Positions 53,117 to 62,121 are shown, counted from the stretch's first letter. The stretch: DNA of 64,000 bases from Superficieibacter sp. HKU1 (GCF_029319185.1 NZ_CP119754.1:3472001-3536000), one strand, 5' to 3'. Made by a program: numbers and translations. The notes: generated by a model from the letters alone, not told the origin.

Positions 53117-54673
53117 TCAGGCATGCCTAGCCAGTACCGCTTCAAAGGATTCAGTATCAGCAGCTTCAGCCTCACGCTGACGTTCCCATGAGGCCTGGCC
53201 CTCGGCAATAAAATCATCTTCGCTCAGGATTTCCAGCGACTCTTCCCGAAGGGCGGTACGGTATTCTGCTGCCAGTTGCTTACCCGTCCCGCCAATCCCC
53301 TGCTCTTTCATCATGCGCAGAATACGGGCCGAGAAGGTGAGTTCCGGATTATCGAAACAGGCGACCAGTTCATCACAAACTTTCTGATACGCGTCAGACC
53401 CTTCAATGCTGTCCAGCGTTTGCGCGACGCGGCGCAGGTCGCGGAACAGATCTTTGCCAACCTGCACCAGCGGGAACTGGGCGCTTTCGCAGCCGATCCC
53501 CAGCGTGAGGCCCGGTTTACGCCCTTCAAGGATCACCCGATTCCAGTTGGTACGCGTACACAGCAGCTCATCGCTGCTCATTTCCGGCGCATCTGCCAGC
53601 GCGCACCAGACCATAAACAGATCGAGGAAACGTACCTGCTGCTCGTCCACGCCAATCGGCGAGAACGGATTGATATCCAGCGAGCGCACTTCAATATATT
53701 CTATACCGCCGCGCAGCAGCGCATCCGACGGCGTTTCTCCGCTACGGGTAACGCGTTTCGGACGGATTGGCGCATACAGCTCATTTTCAATCTGCAAAAT
53801 ATTGCTGTTGATTTGCAGATACTTACCGTCTTTTTGCAGCCCCATTTTGGCATACTCTTCAGAAGGCGTTTTAATCGCCCGCTTCAAGCCTGCCACATAG
53901 GTCTGCAAATCGTTAAACGTAATTCCGAGATTGCTTTGCGATTTATTGGTATAGCCAAGATCGCTCAGGCGCAGCGAGGTCGCCCAAGGCAGATAGCACA
54001 TGCCGCTTTCGGTTTTTTCAAACGGCAGCGTCGTGGGTTTGCCCTGCAAGAAAGAGGAACAGATGGCAGGCGATGCACCAAATAAATAGGGGATCACCCA
54101 GCCAAAACGATAGTAGTTGCGAATCGAACGGAAGTAGCCCGCTGAGATTTGCTCTTTACCGCTTTCAGCGTCCGCTACGCCACATTTTGCCTGCCAGAAA
54201 GCCATCGGCAGGGAGAAGTTGTAGTGCACGCCGGAGATGGTCTGCATCAGCGCGCCATAGCGATTTTTCAAGCCTTCACGATAAAGCGTTTTCAACCGCC
54301 CCATGTTTGAGGTGCCGTACTGGGCAAGCTCGATATCCTGACCATTTTCAATGTAGCACGGCATGCTCAGCGGCCACATCCGCTCCTCGCCAATCTGACG
54401 GGCTGTATAGCGATGGACGTCGCGCATAAAGCTCAGCATATGCCGGATATCGCCGTCTACGGGCGTAATAAACTCCAGTAAGGCTTCAGCGAAGTCCGTG
54501 GTGATCCATTGATGCGTGAAGGCCGACCCTAAGGCTTCGGGGTGTCCGGTCGTTGCCAGCGTACCGTCTTCATTTACGCGCAGCGTTTCCCGCTCAAGTC
54601 CGCGTTGAATGCCTTTTATTGCCTGTGGATTTTTTTCCAGCCAGGCCAGCGCCTGTGATACGTCCGGGATCAA
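53117..54673 (-). CDS. gshA: Glutamate-cysteine ligase GshA
   Basis: A 518-residue enzyme for the first step of glutathione synthesis, the same length as E. coli GshA. It reads from a TTG start (54671-54673) behind GGGAGG: IPDVSQALAWLEKNPQAI. Conserved blocks include RGLERETLRV, ISGVHYNFSLP and RSLDINPFSPIGV. The TTG start is also used in E. coli. Only 147 bp separate it from yqaB because yqaA has been deleted. Confidence 0.97.
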   Translation of the reverse strand: MIPDVSQALAWLEKNPQAIKGIQRGLERETLRVNEDGTLATTGHPEALGSAFTHQWITTDFAEALLEFITPVDGDIRHMLSFMRDVHRYTARQIGEERMWPLSMPCYIENGQDIELAQYGTSNMGRLKTLYREGLKNRYGALMQTISGVHYNFSLPMAFWQAKCGVADAESGKEQISAGYFRSIRNYYRFGWVIPYLFGASPAICSSFLQGKPTTLPFEKTESGMCYLPWATSLRLSDLGYTNKSQSNLGITFNDLQTYVAGLKRAIKTPSEEYAKMGLQKDGKYLQINSNILQIENELYAPIRPKRVTRSGETPSDALLRGGIEYIEVRSLDINPFSPIGVDEQQVRFLDLFMVWCALADAPEMSSDELLCTRTNWNRVILEGRKPGLTLGIGCESAQFPLVQVGKDLFRDLRRVAQTLDSIEGSDAYQKVCDELVACFDNPELTFSARILRMMKEQGIGGTGKQLAAEYRTALREESLEILSEDDFIAEGQASWERQREAEAADTESFEAVLARHA

Positions 54674-54735
54674 ATTGACCTCCCGCCTGTCGAATTCATT
54701 GTAATAATCATAGTAGTGCTACCATGCCATGCCTG

Positions 54736-54798
54736 CGGAAACAAACGCCCAAGAATAACGTTAGTTACCCCTTCAGCGCTATTAGCCATTGTTGCTAT
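54736..54798 (-). pseudogene. yqaA: yqaA remnant
   Basis: On the minus strand between yqaB and gshA, codons read IATMANSAEGVTNVILGRLF-P. This matches residues from about 47 of E. coli YqaA (TATMGNSLGGLTNVILGRFF-P). A stop codon lies just upstream in frame, and homology ceases after the Pro, so only about 20 of 142 codons survive. YqaA is a small DedA-related membrane protein normally located here, overlapping yqaB. Deletions on both sides must have occurred. Confidence 0.7.
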
Positions 54799-54820
54799 TC
54801 AAAATAAAAGTCAGGAGTAC

Positions 54821-55387
54821 TTACAACAGCCGAACATCTACTGCGTCCATTCCTGCCATCCGCGCCGCCTGAAGGCCAAAATCAGCATCTTCAAAAACAA
54901 CGCATTTTTCCGGAGCAACGCCCATACGTTCAGCGCATAAAAGGAAGGTATCCGGAGCGGGTTTGTGATGCTTAACGTGATCGGCAGCCACCACCGCCAA
55001 AAAATAGCGGCGGAGGTTCAGATGCGCCAGCAATGCTTCAGCAATGGCGCTTTCGCTGCCGGTGCCCACCGCCATAGGGCGACGTCCGTGCCACGCTTTC
55101 ACCACGTCAATCAGCGGCAGCGGCTGCACGGTATCCAGCAGCATCGCTTTTACCGCCTCGGTTTTTTCCCGCGCCAGCTGATGAGGATCGAGATCGGCCT
55201 GATTGAGTTCGATTATCGCCTGCGCAATACGCCAGGTAGGGGAGCCATTTAGCGCTACCATCGCCGCCATATCAAAACGCAGGCCGTAGCCGCCAAGGAC
55301 ATCATCCCATGCTTTACGGTGTGTCGGTTCGGTATCGAGGATGGTGCCATCCATATCGAAAATCAAACCCTCATAACGCTCGTACAT
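54821..55387 (-). CDS. yqaB: HAD-family fructose-1-phosphate/6-phosphogluconate phosphatase YqaB
   Basis: A 188-residue HAD hydrolase of the beta-phosphoglucomutase-like subfamily. Motif I is FDMDGTILD (Asp11 nucleophile, Asp13), motif II VGTGSES, motif III Lys in HHKPAPDTF, and motif IV FEDADFG. E. coli YqaB dephosphorylates fructose-1-phosphate and related sugars. The start MYERYEG (55387) is preferred over an ATG 18 bases upstream because GGTGAG lies just ahead of it and homology starts there. Confidence 0.94.
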   Translation of the reverse strand: MYERYEGLIFDMDGTILDTEPTHRKAWDDVLGGYGLRFDMAAMVALNGSPTWRIAQAIIELNQADLDPHQLAREKTEAVKAMLLDTVQPLPLIDVVKAWHGRRPMAVGTGSESAIAEALLAHLNLRRYFLAVVAADHVKHHKPAPDTFLLCAERMGVAPEKCVVFEDADFGLQAARMAGMDAVDVRLL

Positions 55388-55503
55388 CGTGTTCTCACCA
55401 ACCAAATGACAGGGTAATACTGTAGCGTACCTGGCGTTTTTTGTCGCTGACGACAGAATGAGGAATTATCAGGATGGGGGGAGACTGTAAACAGGGAGAG
55501 ATA

Positions 55504-55580
55504 TGGTGCATCCGGGAGGATTCGAACCTCCGACCGCTCGGTTCGTAGCCGAGTACTCTATCCAGCTGAGCTACGGATGC
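55504..55580 (-). tRNA. tRNA-Arg (ACG), copy 4 in transcription order
   Basis: A 77-nt cloverleaf with encoded CCA. The anticodon ACG (complement at 55544-55546) becomes ICG and reads CGU/CGC/CGA. The sequence is identical to the next three copies. It is the last gene of the serV-arg tRNA operon. Confidence 0.96.
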
Positions 55581-55643
55581 ATCGGGATTACTAATTTACT
55601 GCTGATACCCTGTACCACGTAAACGCCGTACCAGGTAAGAAGA

Positions 55644-55720
55644 TGGTGCATCCGGGAGGATTCGAACCTCCGACCGCTCGGTTCGTAGCCGAGTACTCTA
55701 TCCAGCTGAGCTACGGATGC
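55644..55720 (-). tRNA. tRNA-Arg (ACG), copy 3 in transcription order
   Basis: Identical 77-nt tRNA with encoded CCA; anticodon complement at 55684-55686. The 63-bp spacers on either side of it (55581-55643 and 55721-55783) are identical to each other. Confidence 0.96.
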
Positions 55721-55783
55721 ATCGGGATTACTAATTTACTGCTGATACCCTGTACCACGTAAACGCCGTACCAGGTAAGAAGA

Positions 55784-55860
55784 TGGTGCATCCGGGAGGA
55801 TTCGAACCTCCGACCGCTCGGTTCGTAGCCGAGTACTCTATCCAGCTGAGCTACGGATGC
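55784..55860 (-). tRNA. tRNA-Arg (ACG), copy 2 in transcription order
   Basis: Identical 77-nt tRNA with encoded CCA; anticodon complement at 55824-55826. The spacer to copy 1 (55861-55923) is also 63 bp but differs in sequence after the first 18 bases. Confidence 0.96.
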
Positions 55861-55923
55861 ATCGGAATTACTATTTTACTACAAGACTCAATGTCACTCA
55901 TCATGCCGCAACACTGATGAAGA

Positions 55924-56000
55924 TGGTGCATCCGGGAGGATTCGAACCTCCGACCGCTCGGTTCGTAGCCGAGTACTCTATCCAGCTGAGCTACGGATGC
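55924..56000 (-). tRNA. tRNA-Arg (ACG), copy 1 in transcription order
   Basis: Identical 77-nt tRNA with encoded CCA; anticodon complement at 55964-55966. It is 3 bp downstream of tRNA-Ser in the same transcript. Confidence 0.96.
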
Positions 56001-56003
56001 AAA

Positions 56004-56096
56004 TGGCGGTGAGGCGGGGATTCGAACCCCGGATGCAGCTTTTGACCGCATACTCCCTTAGCAGGGGAGCGCCTTCAGCCTCTCGGCCACCTCACC
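56004..56096 (-). tRNA. serV: tRNA-Ser (GCT)
   Basis: A 93-nt class II tRNA with long variable arm and encoded CCA, apparently identical to E. coli serV. The anticodon GCU (complement at 56060-56062) reads AGC/AGU. It is the first gene of the tRNA operon, which has a promoter at 56158-56185. Confidence 0.96.
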
Positions 56097-56157
56097 ACAC
56101 GCCTCTTACGAGTGCTTCGAAGAACTTGTTTCTGCTCATCGTCGCTGCGTGGCGCAC

Positions 56158-56185
56158 ATATTACTTTCTGGGACTTATAAGTCAA
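56158..56185 (-). promoter_or_regulatory. Promoter of the serV-arg tRNA operon
   Basis: On the minus strand TTGACT (56185-56180), a 16-bp spacer and TAATAT (56163-56158) are followed by the GC-rich discriminator GTGCGCC. Such discriminators are typical of stringently controlled stable-RNA promoters. The remaining region 56186-56409 up to csrA shows no gene. Confidence 0.7.
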
Positions 56186-56409
56186 ACAATTTTTCCCAAG
56201 GTTTTATCGTTTGCACACTTCACACTCAATTAGCCTGCAAAAACGGCAAAGAGAGTGATTTTTCGACGGAAAATTCTGCGGACATAAGCGGTTTACGCCT
56301 CATTAAGCGCGACAGAAAAAGAGGATATTCAGAGGGAAGAGATGAAAAAAGAGAAGGAAACCGAAGCGAGAGGGATCCGCGCCTCACTGTACAGCAAGGC
56401 GCGAAAACG

Positions 56410-56595
56410 TTAGTAACTGGACTGCTGGGATTTTTCAGCCTGAATACGCTGATAGATCTCTTCACGGTGAACAGAAACTTCTTTCGGGGCGTTTACGCCA
56501 ATGCGTACCTGGTTGCCCTTCACCCCTAAAACTGTCACGGTGACCTCATCCCCAATCATGAGGGTTTCACCAACTCGGCGAGTCAGAATCAGCAT
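56410..56595 (-). CDS. csrA: Carbon storage regulator CsrA
   Basis: A 61-residue RNA-binding protein that appears identical to E. coli CsrA ([34 protein letters not shown]). Its dimer binds GGA motifs in leaders of glycogen, biofilm and motility mRNAs. The ATG is preceded by CAAGGAGCAAAGA. The 358 bp up to alaS contain no gene; in E. coli this stretch holds the several csrA promoters. Confidence 0.98.
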
Positions 56596-56953
56596 TCTTT
56601 GCTCCTTGAAAGATTATAAGAGTCGGGTCTCTCTGTATCCCGGCATTATCCGTCATATAACGCCAAAAAGTAAGCGATGACAAACACGTAAAGTGTAAGC
56701 AGTCACGGCATCACAATCTGTTAAACGTAAGTTTAGCCGATATACAAAACTTCAACCTGACTTTATCGTTATAAAACCATCCCGATAAAGGTCACAGGCA
56801 CGACGTTAGTACCCGATCCAGAAGCCAGACCAACCCGGCTGCTGAAATTCATTGTATTCTCATCGTACTGCAAACTATTCGGTCTGGATAGTAGTAGTAC
56901 AGTTGCAGAGCGCCCTTCTCGCGGAAAACGACGCTCGCAACTGCTTATAGTTA

Positions 56954-59581
56954 TTACAGTTTTTTACTTACCCAGCTTTTTACGCTGGCTAATGCGCCGG
57001 GTAAAGCTGCAGCGTCAGTACCGCCAGCCTGCGCCATATCCGGACGCCCGCCGCCTTTACCGCCGACTTGTTGAGCAACCATACCCACCAGTTCCCCTGC
57101 TTTTACGCGATCGGTGACATCTTTTGATACACCTGCAATCAGAGAAACCTTACCTTCCGCGACGGTTGCCAGAACCACAATTGTCGATCCCAGCTGGTTT
57201 TTTAGATCGTCAACCATCGTTCGTAGCATCTTCGGTTCAACGCCAGTCAGTTCACTGACCAGCAGCTTAACACCGTTGATATCTTCCGCTTTGCTGGAAA
57301 GACTTGCGCTTTCCTGAGCCGCAGCCTGCGCTTTAAGCTGCTGCAGCTCTTTTTCCAGCTGACGCGACCGCTCCAGCACTGAACGGACTTTGTCACTCAG
57401 ATTATGACTGTCGCTTTTCAGGAGCTGAGCGATATCGCTCAGTTGGTCGCTTTCCGCGTGCAGTGCCGCAATGGCACCGTCACCCGTCACGGCTTCAATA
57501 CGACGTACGCCTGCCGCCGTGCCGGATTCCGACACAATACGGAACAGACCAATATCACCGGTACGGCTGGCATGGGTACCGCCACACAGTTCGGTGGAGA
57601 AGTCGCCCATGCTCAGCACGCGCACGCGCTCATCGTATTTTTCACCGAACAGCGCCATCGCACCTTTCTCGCGCGCAGCGTCCAGATCCATGATGTTCGT
57701 TTCGATCGGCAAATTGCGGCGGATCTGCGCATTCACCAGATCTTCCACCGCCCGGATTTCCGCCGGTTTCATGGCTTCGAAATGCGAGAAGTCGAAGCGC
57801 AGCACTTTATCGTTTACCAGCGACCCCTTCTGTGCAACATGGGTCCCCAGTACCTGACGTAATGCCGCATGCATCAGGTGAGTGGCCGAGTGGTTACGGC
57901 GAATACGCGCGCGACGTTCTTCATCAACGTCAGCCTGTACGGCGTCGCCCACTTTCAGCGAACCGGTCGTCAGTTTGCCGAGGTGACCAATCGCCTGGCC
58001 ATACTTCTGCGTATCGTCCACCGCAAAGCTAAAGCCTGCGCCTTTGATTTCGCCTTTATCGCCCACCTGACCGCCGGATTCGCCGTAGAACGGCGTCTCG
58101 TCAAGCACGACAACGGCCTGCTGGCCGGCGCTTATCGCGTCAACCGCTTTACCATCAACGAACAGCGCGGTCACGTTGCCGTTCAGTTCGAGGTGGTCGT
58201 AACCTTTAAATTCAGACGTCCCGTCAACGCGGATCATCGCATTGTAGTCCGCGCCGAAGCCGCTGGATTCACGCGCGCGGCGGCGCTGCGCTTCCATTGC
58301 TGCTTCAAAGCCCTCTTCATCGACTTTGATATTGCGCTCGCGGCAAACGTCCGCCGTCAGGTCAACCGGGAAACCGTAGGTGTCGTACAGGCGGAAGGCC
58401 GTTTCACCGTCCAGCGTATCGCCGGTCAGTTTTGTCAGCTCTTCATCGAGCAGCGCCAGGCCACGCTCAAGCGTACGGGCAAACTGCTCTTCTTCGGTTT
58501 TCAGCACCTGCTCGACCTGAGCCTGCTGGCGTTTTAATTCTTCACCGGCAGCGCCCATGACCTCAATCAGCGGCCCTACCAGCTTGTAGAAGAAGGTGTC
58601 TTTCGCGCCAAGCATATTGCCGTGGCGAATAGCACGGCGAATGATACGACGCAGCACATAGCCACGGTTTTCATTCGACGGGATCACGCCATCGGCAATC
58701 AGGAAGGCGCAGGAGCGGATGTGGTCGGCAATCACGCGCAGCGATTTGTTGCTCAGATCGGTAGCACCGGTGACGTTCGCCACCGCATCAATCAGCGTGC
58801 GGAACAGGTCAATTTCATAGTTGGAATTAACATGCTGCAGAACCGCAGTAATACGCTCCAGTCCCATCCCGGTATCAACGGAGGGTTTCGGCAGCGGCTC
58901 CATCGTGCCGTCAGCCTGGCGATTGAACTGCATGAAGACGATATTCCAGATCTCAATATAGCGATCGCCATCTTCTTCCGGGCTTCCCGGAGGGCCACCC
59001 CAGATATGGTCGCCGTGATCGTAGAAAATTTCGGTGCACGGACCACAAGGACCGGTATCGCCCATCTGCCAGAAGTTATCAGAGGCATACGGCGCGCCTT
59101 TGTTGTCGCCGATGCGAATAATGCGCTCAGCCGGGATGCCGACTTCTTTTTCCCAGATGGCATAGGCTTCGTCGTCGGTTTCATAGACGGTTACCCACAG
59201 ACGCTCTTTCGGCAGGGCAAACCAGTTTTCTCCGGTCAGCAGTTCCCACGCATATTGAATAGCGTCGTGTTTGAAATAGTCACCGAAGCTGAAGTTACCC
59301 AGCATTTCGAAGAACGTATGGTGGCGCGCAGTGTAACCGACGTTTTCCAGGTCGTTATGTTTACCGCCCGCACGCACGCAACGCTGAGACGTTGTGGCAC
59401 GAGAGTAGTTACGTTTGTCGAGCCCAAGGAAAACATCCTTGAACTGGTTCATCCCGGCGTTGGTAAACAGCAGCGTCGGGTCGTTGTGAGGGACAAGGGA
59501 GCTGCTGGCAACTACCTGATGTCCCTTACCGTGGAAAAAGTCGAGAAACGCCTGACGGATCTCAGCGGTGCTCTTGCTCAT
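56954..59581 (-). CDS. alaS: Alanyl-tRNA synthetase AlaS
   Basis: An 875-residue class II synthetase, E. coli length. It begins MSKSTAEIRQAFLDFF; the aminoacylation domain includes RATTSQRCVRAGGKHND and DTGMGLERI. The editing domain has zinc ligands HSATH (about 563-567) and CGGTH (about 665-669). The C-terminal Gly-rich C-Ala domain contains VGGKGGGRPDMAQAGG. It attaches alanine to tRNA-Ala and clears mischarged Ser/Gly. Confidence 0.98.
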   Translation of the reverse strand: MSKSTAEIRQAFLDFFHGKGHQVVASSSLVPHNDPTLLFTNAGMNQFKDVFLGLDKRNYSRATTSQRCVRAGGKHNDLENVGYTARHHTFFEMLGNFSFGDYFKHDAIQYAWELLTGENWFALPKERLWVTVYETDDEAYAIWEKEVGIPAERIIRIGDNKGAPYASDNFWQMGDTGPCGPCTEIFYDHGDHIWGGPPGSPEEDGDRYIEIWNIVFMQFNRQADGTMEPLPKPSVDTGMGLERITAVLQHVNSNYEIDLFRTLIDAVANVTGATDLSNKSLRVIADHIRSCAFLIADGVIPSNENRGYVLRRIIRRAIRHGNMLGAKDTFFYKLVGPLIEVMGAAGEELKRQQAQVEQVLKTEEEQFARTLERGLALLDEELTKLTGDTLDGETAFRLYDTYGFPVDLTADVCRERNIKVDEEGFEAAMEAQRRRARESSGFGADYNAMIRVDGTSEFKGYDHLELNGNVTALFVDGKAVDAISAGQQAVVVLDETPFYGESGGQVGDKGEIKGAGFSFAVDDTQKYGQAIGHLGKLTTGSLKVGDAVQADVDEERRARIRRNHSATHLMHAALRQVLGTHVAQKGSLVNDKVLRFDFSHFEAMKPAEIRAVEDLVNAQIRRNLPIETNIMDLDAAREKGAMALFGEKYDERVRVLSMGDFSTELCGGTHASRTGDIGLFRIVSESGTAAGVRRIEAVTGDGAIAALHAESDQLSDIAQLLKSDSHNLSDKVRSVLERSRQLEKELQQLKAQAAAQESASLSSKAEDINGVKLLVSELTGVEPKMLRTMVDDLKNQLGSTIVVLATVAEGKVSLIAGVSKDVTDRVKAGELVGMVAQQVGGKGGGRPDMAQAGGTDAAALPGALASVKSWVSKKL

Positions 59582-59709
59582 AATTATCCTGAAATCAAGC
59601 TAACGAATATCGTAGCCAGCGAGCGCCCTGATGCATATCAACGCCCGCTGCCGAAAAAAGTGGGAATAAGATAAGTTTTCTTGACGGGGAAGTAAAATCC
59701 CCGATGCGG

Positions 59710-60210
59710 TCAATCGGAAAAATTTCGCCAGATATCCTGAATATCTTCCATAAGGTAGCCGCGATAGAGCAAAAAGCGCTGGATTTTCACTTTTTGCGCG
59801 AACTCAACAGGCAGCGGTTCACCATATTTTCGCACCGCCTGCTCTTTGGCAAGCGCGGCCCACTCAATATCACATTCCCGCATCGCCTTTTCGCCGACCT
59901 CGCGGGGAATGCCTTTTTGATTCAGCTCCTGGCGAATGCGCGCCGGACCATACCCTTTACGGCTGCGGCTGGCGATAAACTGCTGCACGAAACGGCTGTC
60001 ATCAAGATAGTGATTTTCAATGCACCATGCGATGACGCGATCAAAATCTTCCGGCGCAGCGTCTTGCGCTTCAATGCCCTGCTTAGTGACGACAGGCGCG
60101 GCCAGCTTACGGCGCAGCTCCTGCTCGCTGTGGTCGCGCATGGCCAGGATGCGAATCGCACGGTCAAGGAGTCGCGAATACGCAGAGCGGCGTGGGGTAT
60201 TCTCTGTCAT
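59710..60210 (-). CDS. recX: Recombination regulator RecX
   Basis: A 166-residue, mostly helical protein with three tandem RecX three-helix units (LARRD-like LAMRDHSEQELRRKL, DDSRFVQQFIASRSRKGYGP, EPLPVEFAQKVKIQRFLLYRG). It caps RecA filaments and inhibits their growth. It is downstream of recA in the same direction; a weak terminator at 60237-60260 between them would allow the low read-through expression known in E. coli. Confidence 0.95.
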   Translation of the reverse strand: MTENTPRRSAYSRLLDRAIRILAMRDHSEQELRRKLAAPVVTKQGIEAQDAAPEDFDRVIAWCIENHYLDDSRFVQQFIASRSRKGYGPARIRQELNQKGIPREVGEKAMRECDIEWAALAKEQAVRKYGEPLPVEFAQKVKIQRFLLYRGYLMEDIQDIWRNFSD

Positions 60211-60236
60211 AGCAAAACCTGCAAGCGTTGAAATAG

Positions 60237-60260
60237 CAAAAGGGCCGCATTAAGCAGCCC
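60237..60260 (-). terminator. recA terminator, upstream of recX
   Basis: On the minus strand GGGCTGC (60260-60254) and GCGGCCC (60248-60242) form a stem with one G-U pair, followed by TTTT. It is about 80 bp after the recA stop; a second hairpin (TAACATC/GATGTTA) precedes it at about 60270-60290. Confidence 0.65.
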
Positions 60261-60341
60261 TTTAGTGACTAACATCTGTCGATGTTACCTGATTTTCTGG
60301 AGGATGCCATTCACGCGCCTCCCCCAGTGGTTACCGAAAGA

Positions 60342-61406
60342 TTAAAAATCTTCTTTCGCTTCCGCCGCGTTTTCGTCGTTAGGATCAACCACAAAGTCCG
60401 GCTTGTCGTTCGGATTGCTGAGCAGCTGCTCACGCACTTTCTTCTCGATCTCTTTCGCCGCAGCCGGGTTCTCTTTCAGCCAGGTAATCGCATTGGCTTT
60501 ACCCTGGCCGATTTTGTCGCCGTTGTAGCTATACCATGCGCCCGCTTTCTCGATCAGCTTCTCTTTCACGCCGAGGTCAACCAGCTCGCCGTGGAAGTTA
60601 ATGCCTTCACCGTAAAGGATCTGGAATTCAGCCTGTTTGAACGGCGCAGCGATTTTGTTTTTCACCACTTTAACGCGGGTTTCGCTACCGACGACGTTCT
60701 CACCCTCTTTCACCGCACCGATACGGCGGATATCCAGACGCACGGAGGCGTAGAATTTCAGCGCGTTACCGCCGGTGGTGGTTTCCGGGTTACCGAACAT
60801 CACACCGATTTTCATACGGATCTGGTTGATGAAGATCAGCAGGGTATTAGACTGCTTCAGGTTACCGGCCAGTTTACGCATCGCCTGGCTCATCATACGT
60901 GCCGCAAGGCCCATATGAGAGTCGCCGATTTCGCCTTCGATTTCCGCTTTCGGCGTCAGGGCCGCGACGGAGTCGACGACGATAACGTCGACTGCACCGG
61001 AACGCGCCAGCGCGTCACAGATTTCCAGCGCCTGCTCACCGGTATCCGGCTGAGAGCACAGCAGGTTGTCGATATCTACGCCCAGTTTACGCGCGTAAAC
61101 CGGATCGAGCGCGTGTTCTGCGTCGATGAACGCACAGGTTTTGCCTTCGCGCTGAGCGGCGGCAACAACCTGCAGGGTCAGGGTAGTTTTACCTGAGGAT
61201 TCCGGCCCGTAAATTTCTACGATACGGCCCATCGGCAAACCGCCTGCACCCAGCGCGATATCCAGCGAAAGCGAGCCAGTAGGGATGGTTTCCACATCCA
61301 TGGAACGGTCTTCACCCAGGCGCATGATGGAGCCTTTGCCAAATTGTTTTTCAATCTGGCCCAGTGCTGCCGCCAACGCTTTCTGTTTGTTTTCGTCGAT
61401 AGCCAT
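60342..61406 (-). CDS. recA: RecA recombinase
   Basis: A 354-residue strand-exchange ATPase and LexA co-protease. Walker A is GPESSGKTT (about 67-75), Walker B VIVVDSVAAL, L1/L2 DNA-binding loops GEIGDSHMG and GNPETTTGGNALK, and the acidic C-terminal tail ends DENAAEAKEDF. MAIDENKQ at 61406 is the start by homology, with an AGGAGT site close upstream; a GTG-preceded extension to 61421 is not used. Expression is SOS-controlled by the LexA box in the promoter. Confidence 0.98.
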   Translation of the reverse strand: MAIDENKQKALAAALGQIEKQFGKGSIMRLGEDRSMDVETIPTGSLSLDIALGAGGLPMGRIVEIYGPESSGKTTLTLQVVAAAQREGKTCAFIDAEHALDPVYARKLGVDIDNLLCSQPDTGEQALEICDALARSGAVDVIVVDSVAALTPKAEIEGEIGDSHMGLAARMMSQAMRKLAGNLKQSNTLLIFINQIRMKIGVMFGNPETTTGGNALKFYASVRLDIRRIGAVKEGENVVGSETRVKVVKNKIAAPFKQAEFQILYGEGINFHGELVDLGVKEKLIEKAGAWYSYNGDKIGQGKANAITWLKENPAAAKEIEKKVREQLLSNPNDKPDFVVDPNDENAAEAKEDF

Positions 61407-61473
61407 TATTACTCCTTTCATGCCGGGTGAAGCTGGTTTACACCACTCCGGGGATTACTGTTCTGTTGCGCTA

Positions 61474-61501
61474 ATTATACTGTATAGCTATACAGTATCA
61501 A
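61474..61501 (-). promoter_or_regulatory. recA promoter with LexA (SOS) box
   Basis: On the minus strand TTGATA (61501-61496), a 16-bp spacer and TATAAT (61479-61474) form a near-consensus promoter. The spacer is the LexA box CTGTATAGCTATACAG, within a perfect 20-bp palindrome at 61478-61497. The pncC stop codon is at 61498-61500, directly abutting the palindrome. Confidence 0.92.
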
Positions 61502-61995
61502 GTGTTTTGTAGAAAATTTTGCCACAGGGTTTGCAGGGCATACGCCGTGGCCTGACGCCGCACCGCCTCACGGTCGCCAGCGAAACATTCACAGCGGGTA
61601 ATGCCTTCTCCGCGGGCGCTGGCGAAGCCAAACCAGACTGTGCCGACCGGCTTGGTGTCGCTGCCGCCGTCCGGTCCGGCAATGCCGCTGACTGAGACGG
61701 CGTAATCGGCACGCGCCGCGCGCAGTGCGCCAATCGCCATCTCAACCACCACGGGTTCGCTCACCGCGCCGTGATGTTCAAGTGTGGCACTTTTTACGCC
61801 AATCATTTGCGATTTCGCTTCATTACTGTAGGTGACAAAGCCGCGTTCAAACCAGGCGGAACTGCCCGCGATATCGGTAATGACTTTCGCCACCCAGCCG
61901 CCGGTGCAGGATTCCGCCGTCGTCATGGTTGCGCCACGCGCCTTAAGTGCCTGCCCTACCCGCTCACTTAATTGTCGTAATTCACCCTCGGTCAT
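61498..61995 (-). CDS. pncC: Nicotinamide-nucleotide amidase PncC
   Basis: A 165-residue CinA_C-family enzyme, E. coli PncC (YgaD) type. It has TTAESCTGGWVAK with the catalytic Ser (about residue 29), FVTYSNEAKSQMIGV and VSGIAGPDGGSDTKPVGTV. It deamidates NMN to NaMN in pyridine nucleotide salvage. It lies immediately upstream of the recA promoter, whose -35 overlaps its stop codon. In E. coli mltB is upstream; here the metal transporter operon is. Confidence 0.95.
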   Translation of the reverse strand: MTEGELRQLSERVGQALKARGATMTTAESCTGGWVAKVITDIAGSSAWFERGFVTYSNEAKSQMIGVKSATLEHHGAVSEPVVVEMAIGALRAARADYAVSVSGIAGPDGGSDTKPVGTVWFGFASARGEGITRCECFAGDREAVRRQATAYALQTLWQNFLQNT

Positions 61996-62088
61996 AGGTG
62001 CCTCGCGATGCCGAAAAGAATGGACAACAAGATAGCACTTTCCAGCAGGAGATGGGGGCGACGAGTTGATTTTACGAGGAAGATTCAG

Positions 62089-62114
62089 AAAAAAGGCCAG
62101 CCGGGGCTGACCTT
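62089..62114 (-). terminator. Terminator of the second metal transporter operon
   Basis: On the minus strand AAGGTCAGCC and GGCTGGCCTT form a stem with one mismatch, followed by a run of six Ts (62094-62089). It begins 8 bp after the binding-protein stop codon. Confidence 0.8.
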
Positions 62115-62121
62115 CAACGCT

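Larger units (their letters stand above)
55504..56000 (-). repeat. Four tRNA-Arg tandem repeats with exact 140-bp period
   Basis: Starts at 55504, 55644, 55784 and 55924 are each 140 bp apart (77-nt gene plus 63-bp spacer). Two spacers are identical, indicating recent duplication or gene conversion. Confidence 0.9.

Noticed and set aside
55504..56000. CRISPR-like regular repeats
   Set aside because: The 77-bp repeats are complete tRNA-Arg genes, the spacers repeat one another and no cas genes are present.
58622..59674. A 350-codon plus-strand frame antisense to alaS
   Set aside because: It is fully explained as a shadow of the conserved alaS gene. Similar shadows lie over recA, the 62.1 kb binding protein and gshA.
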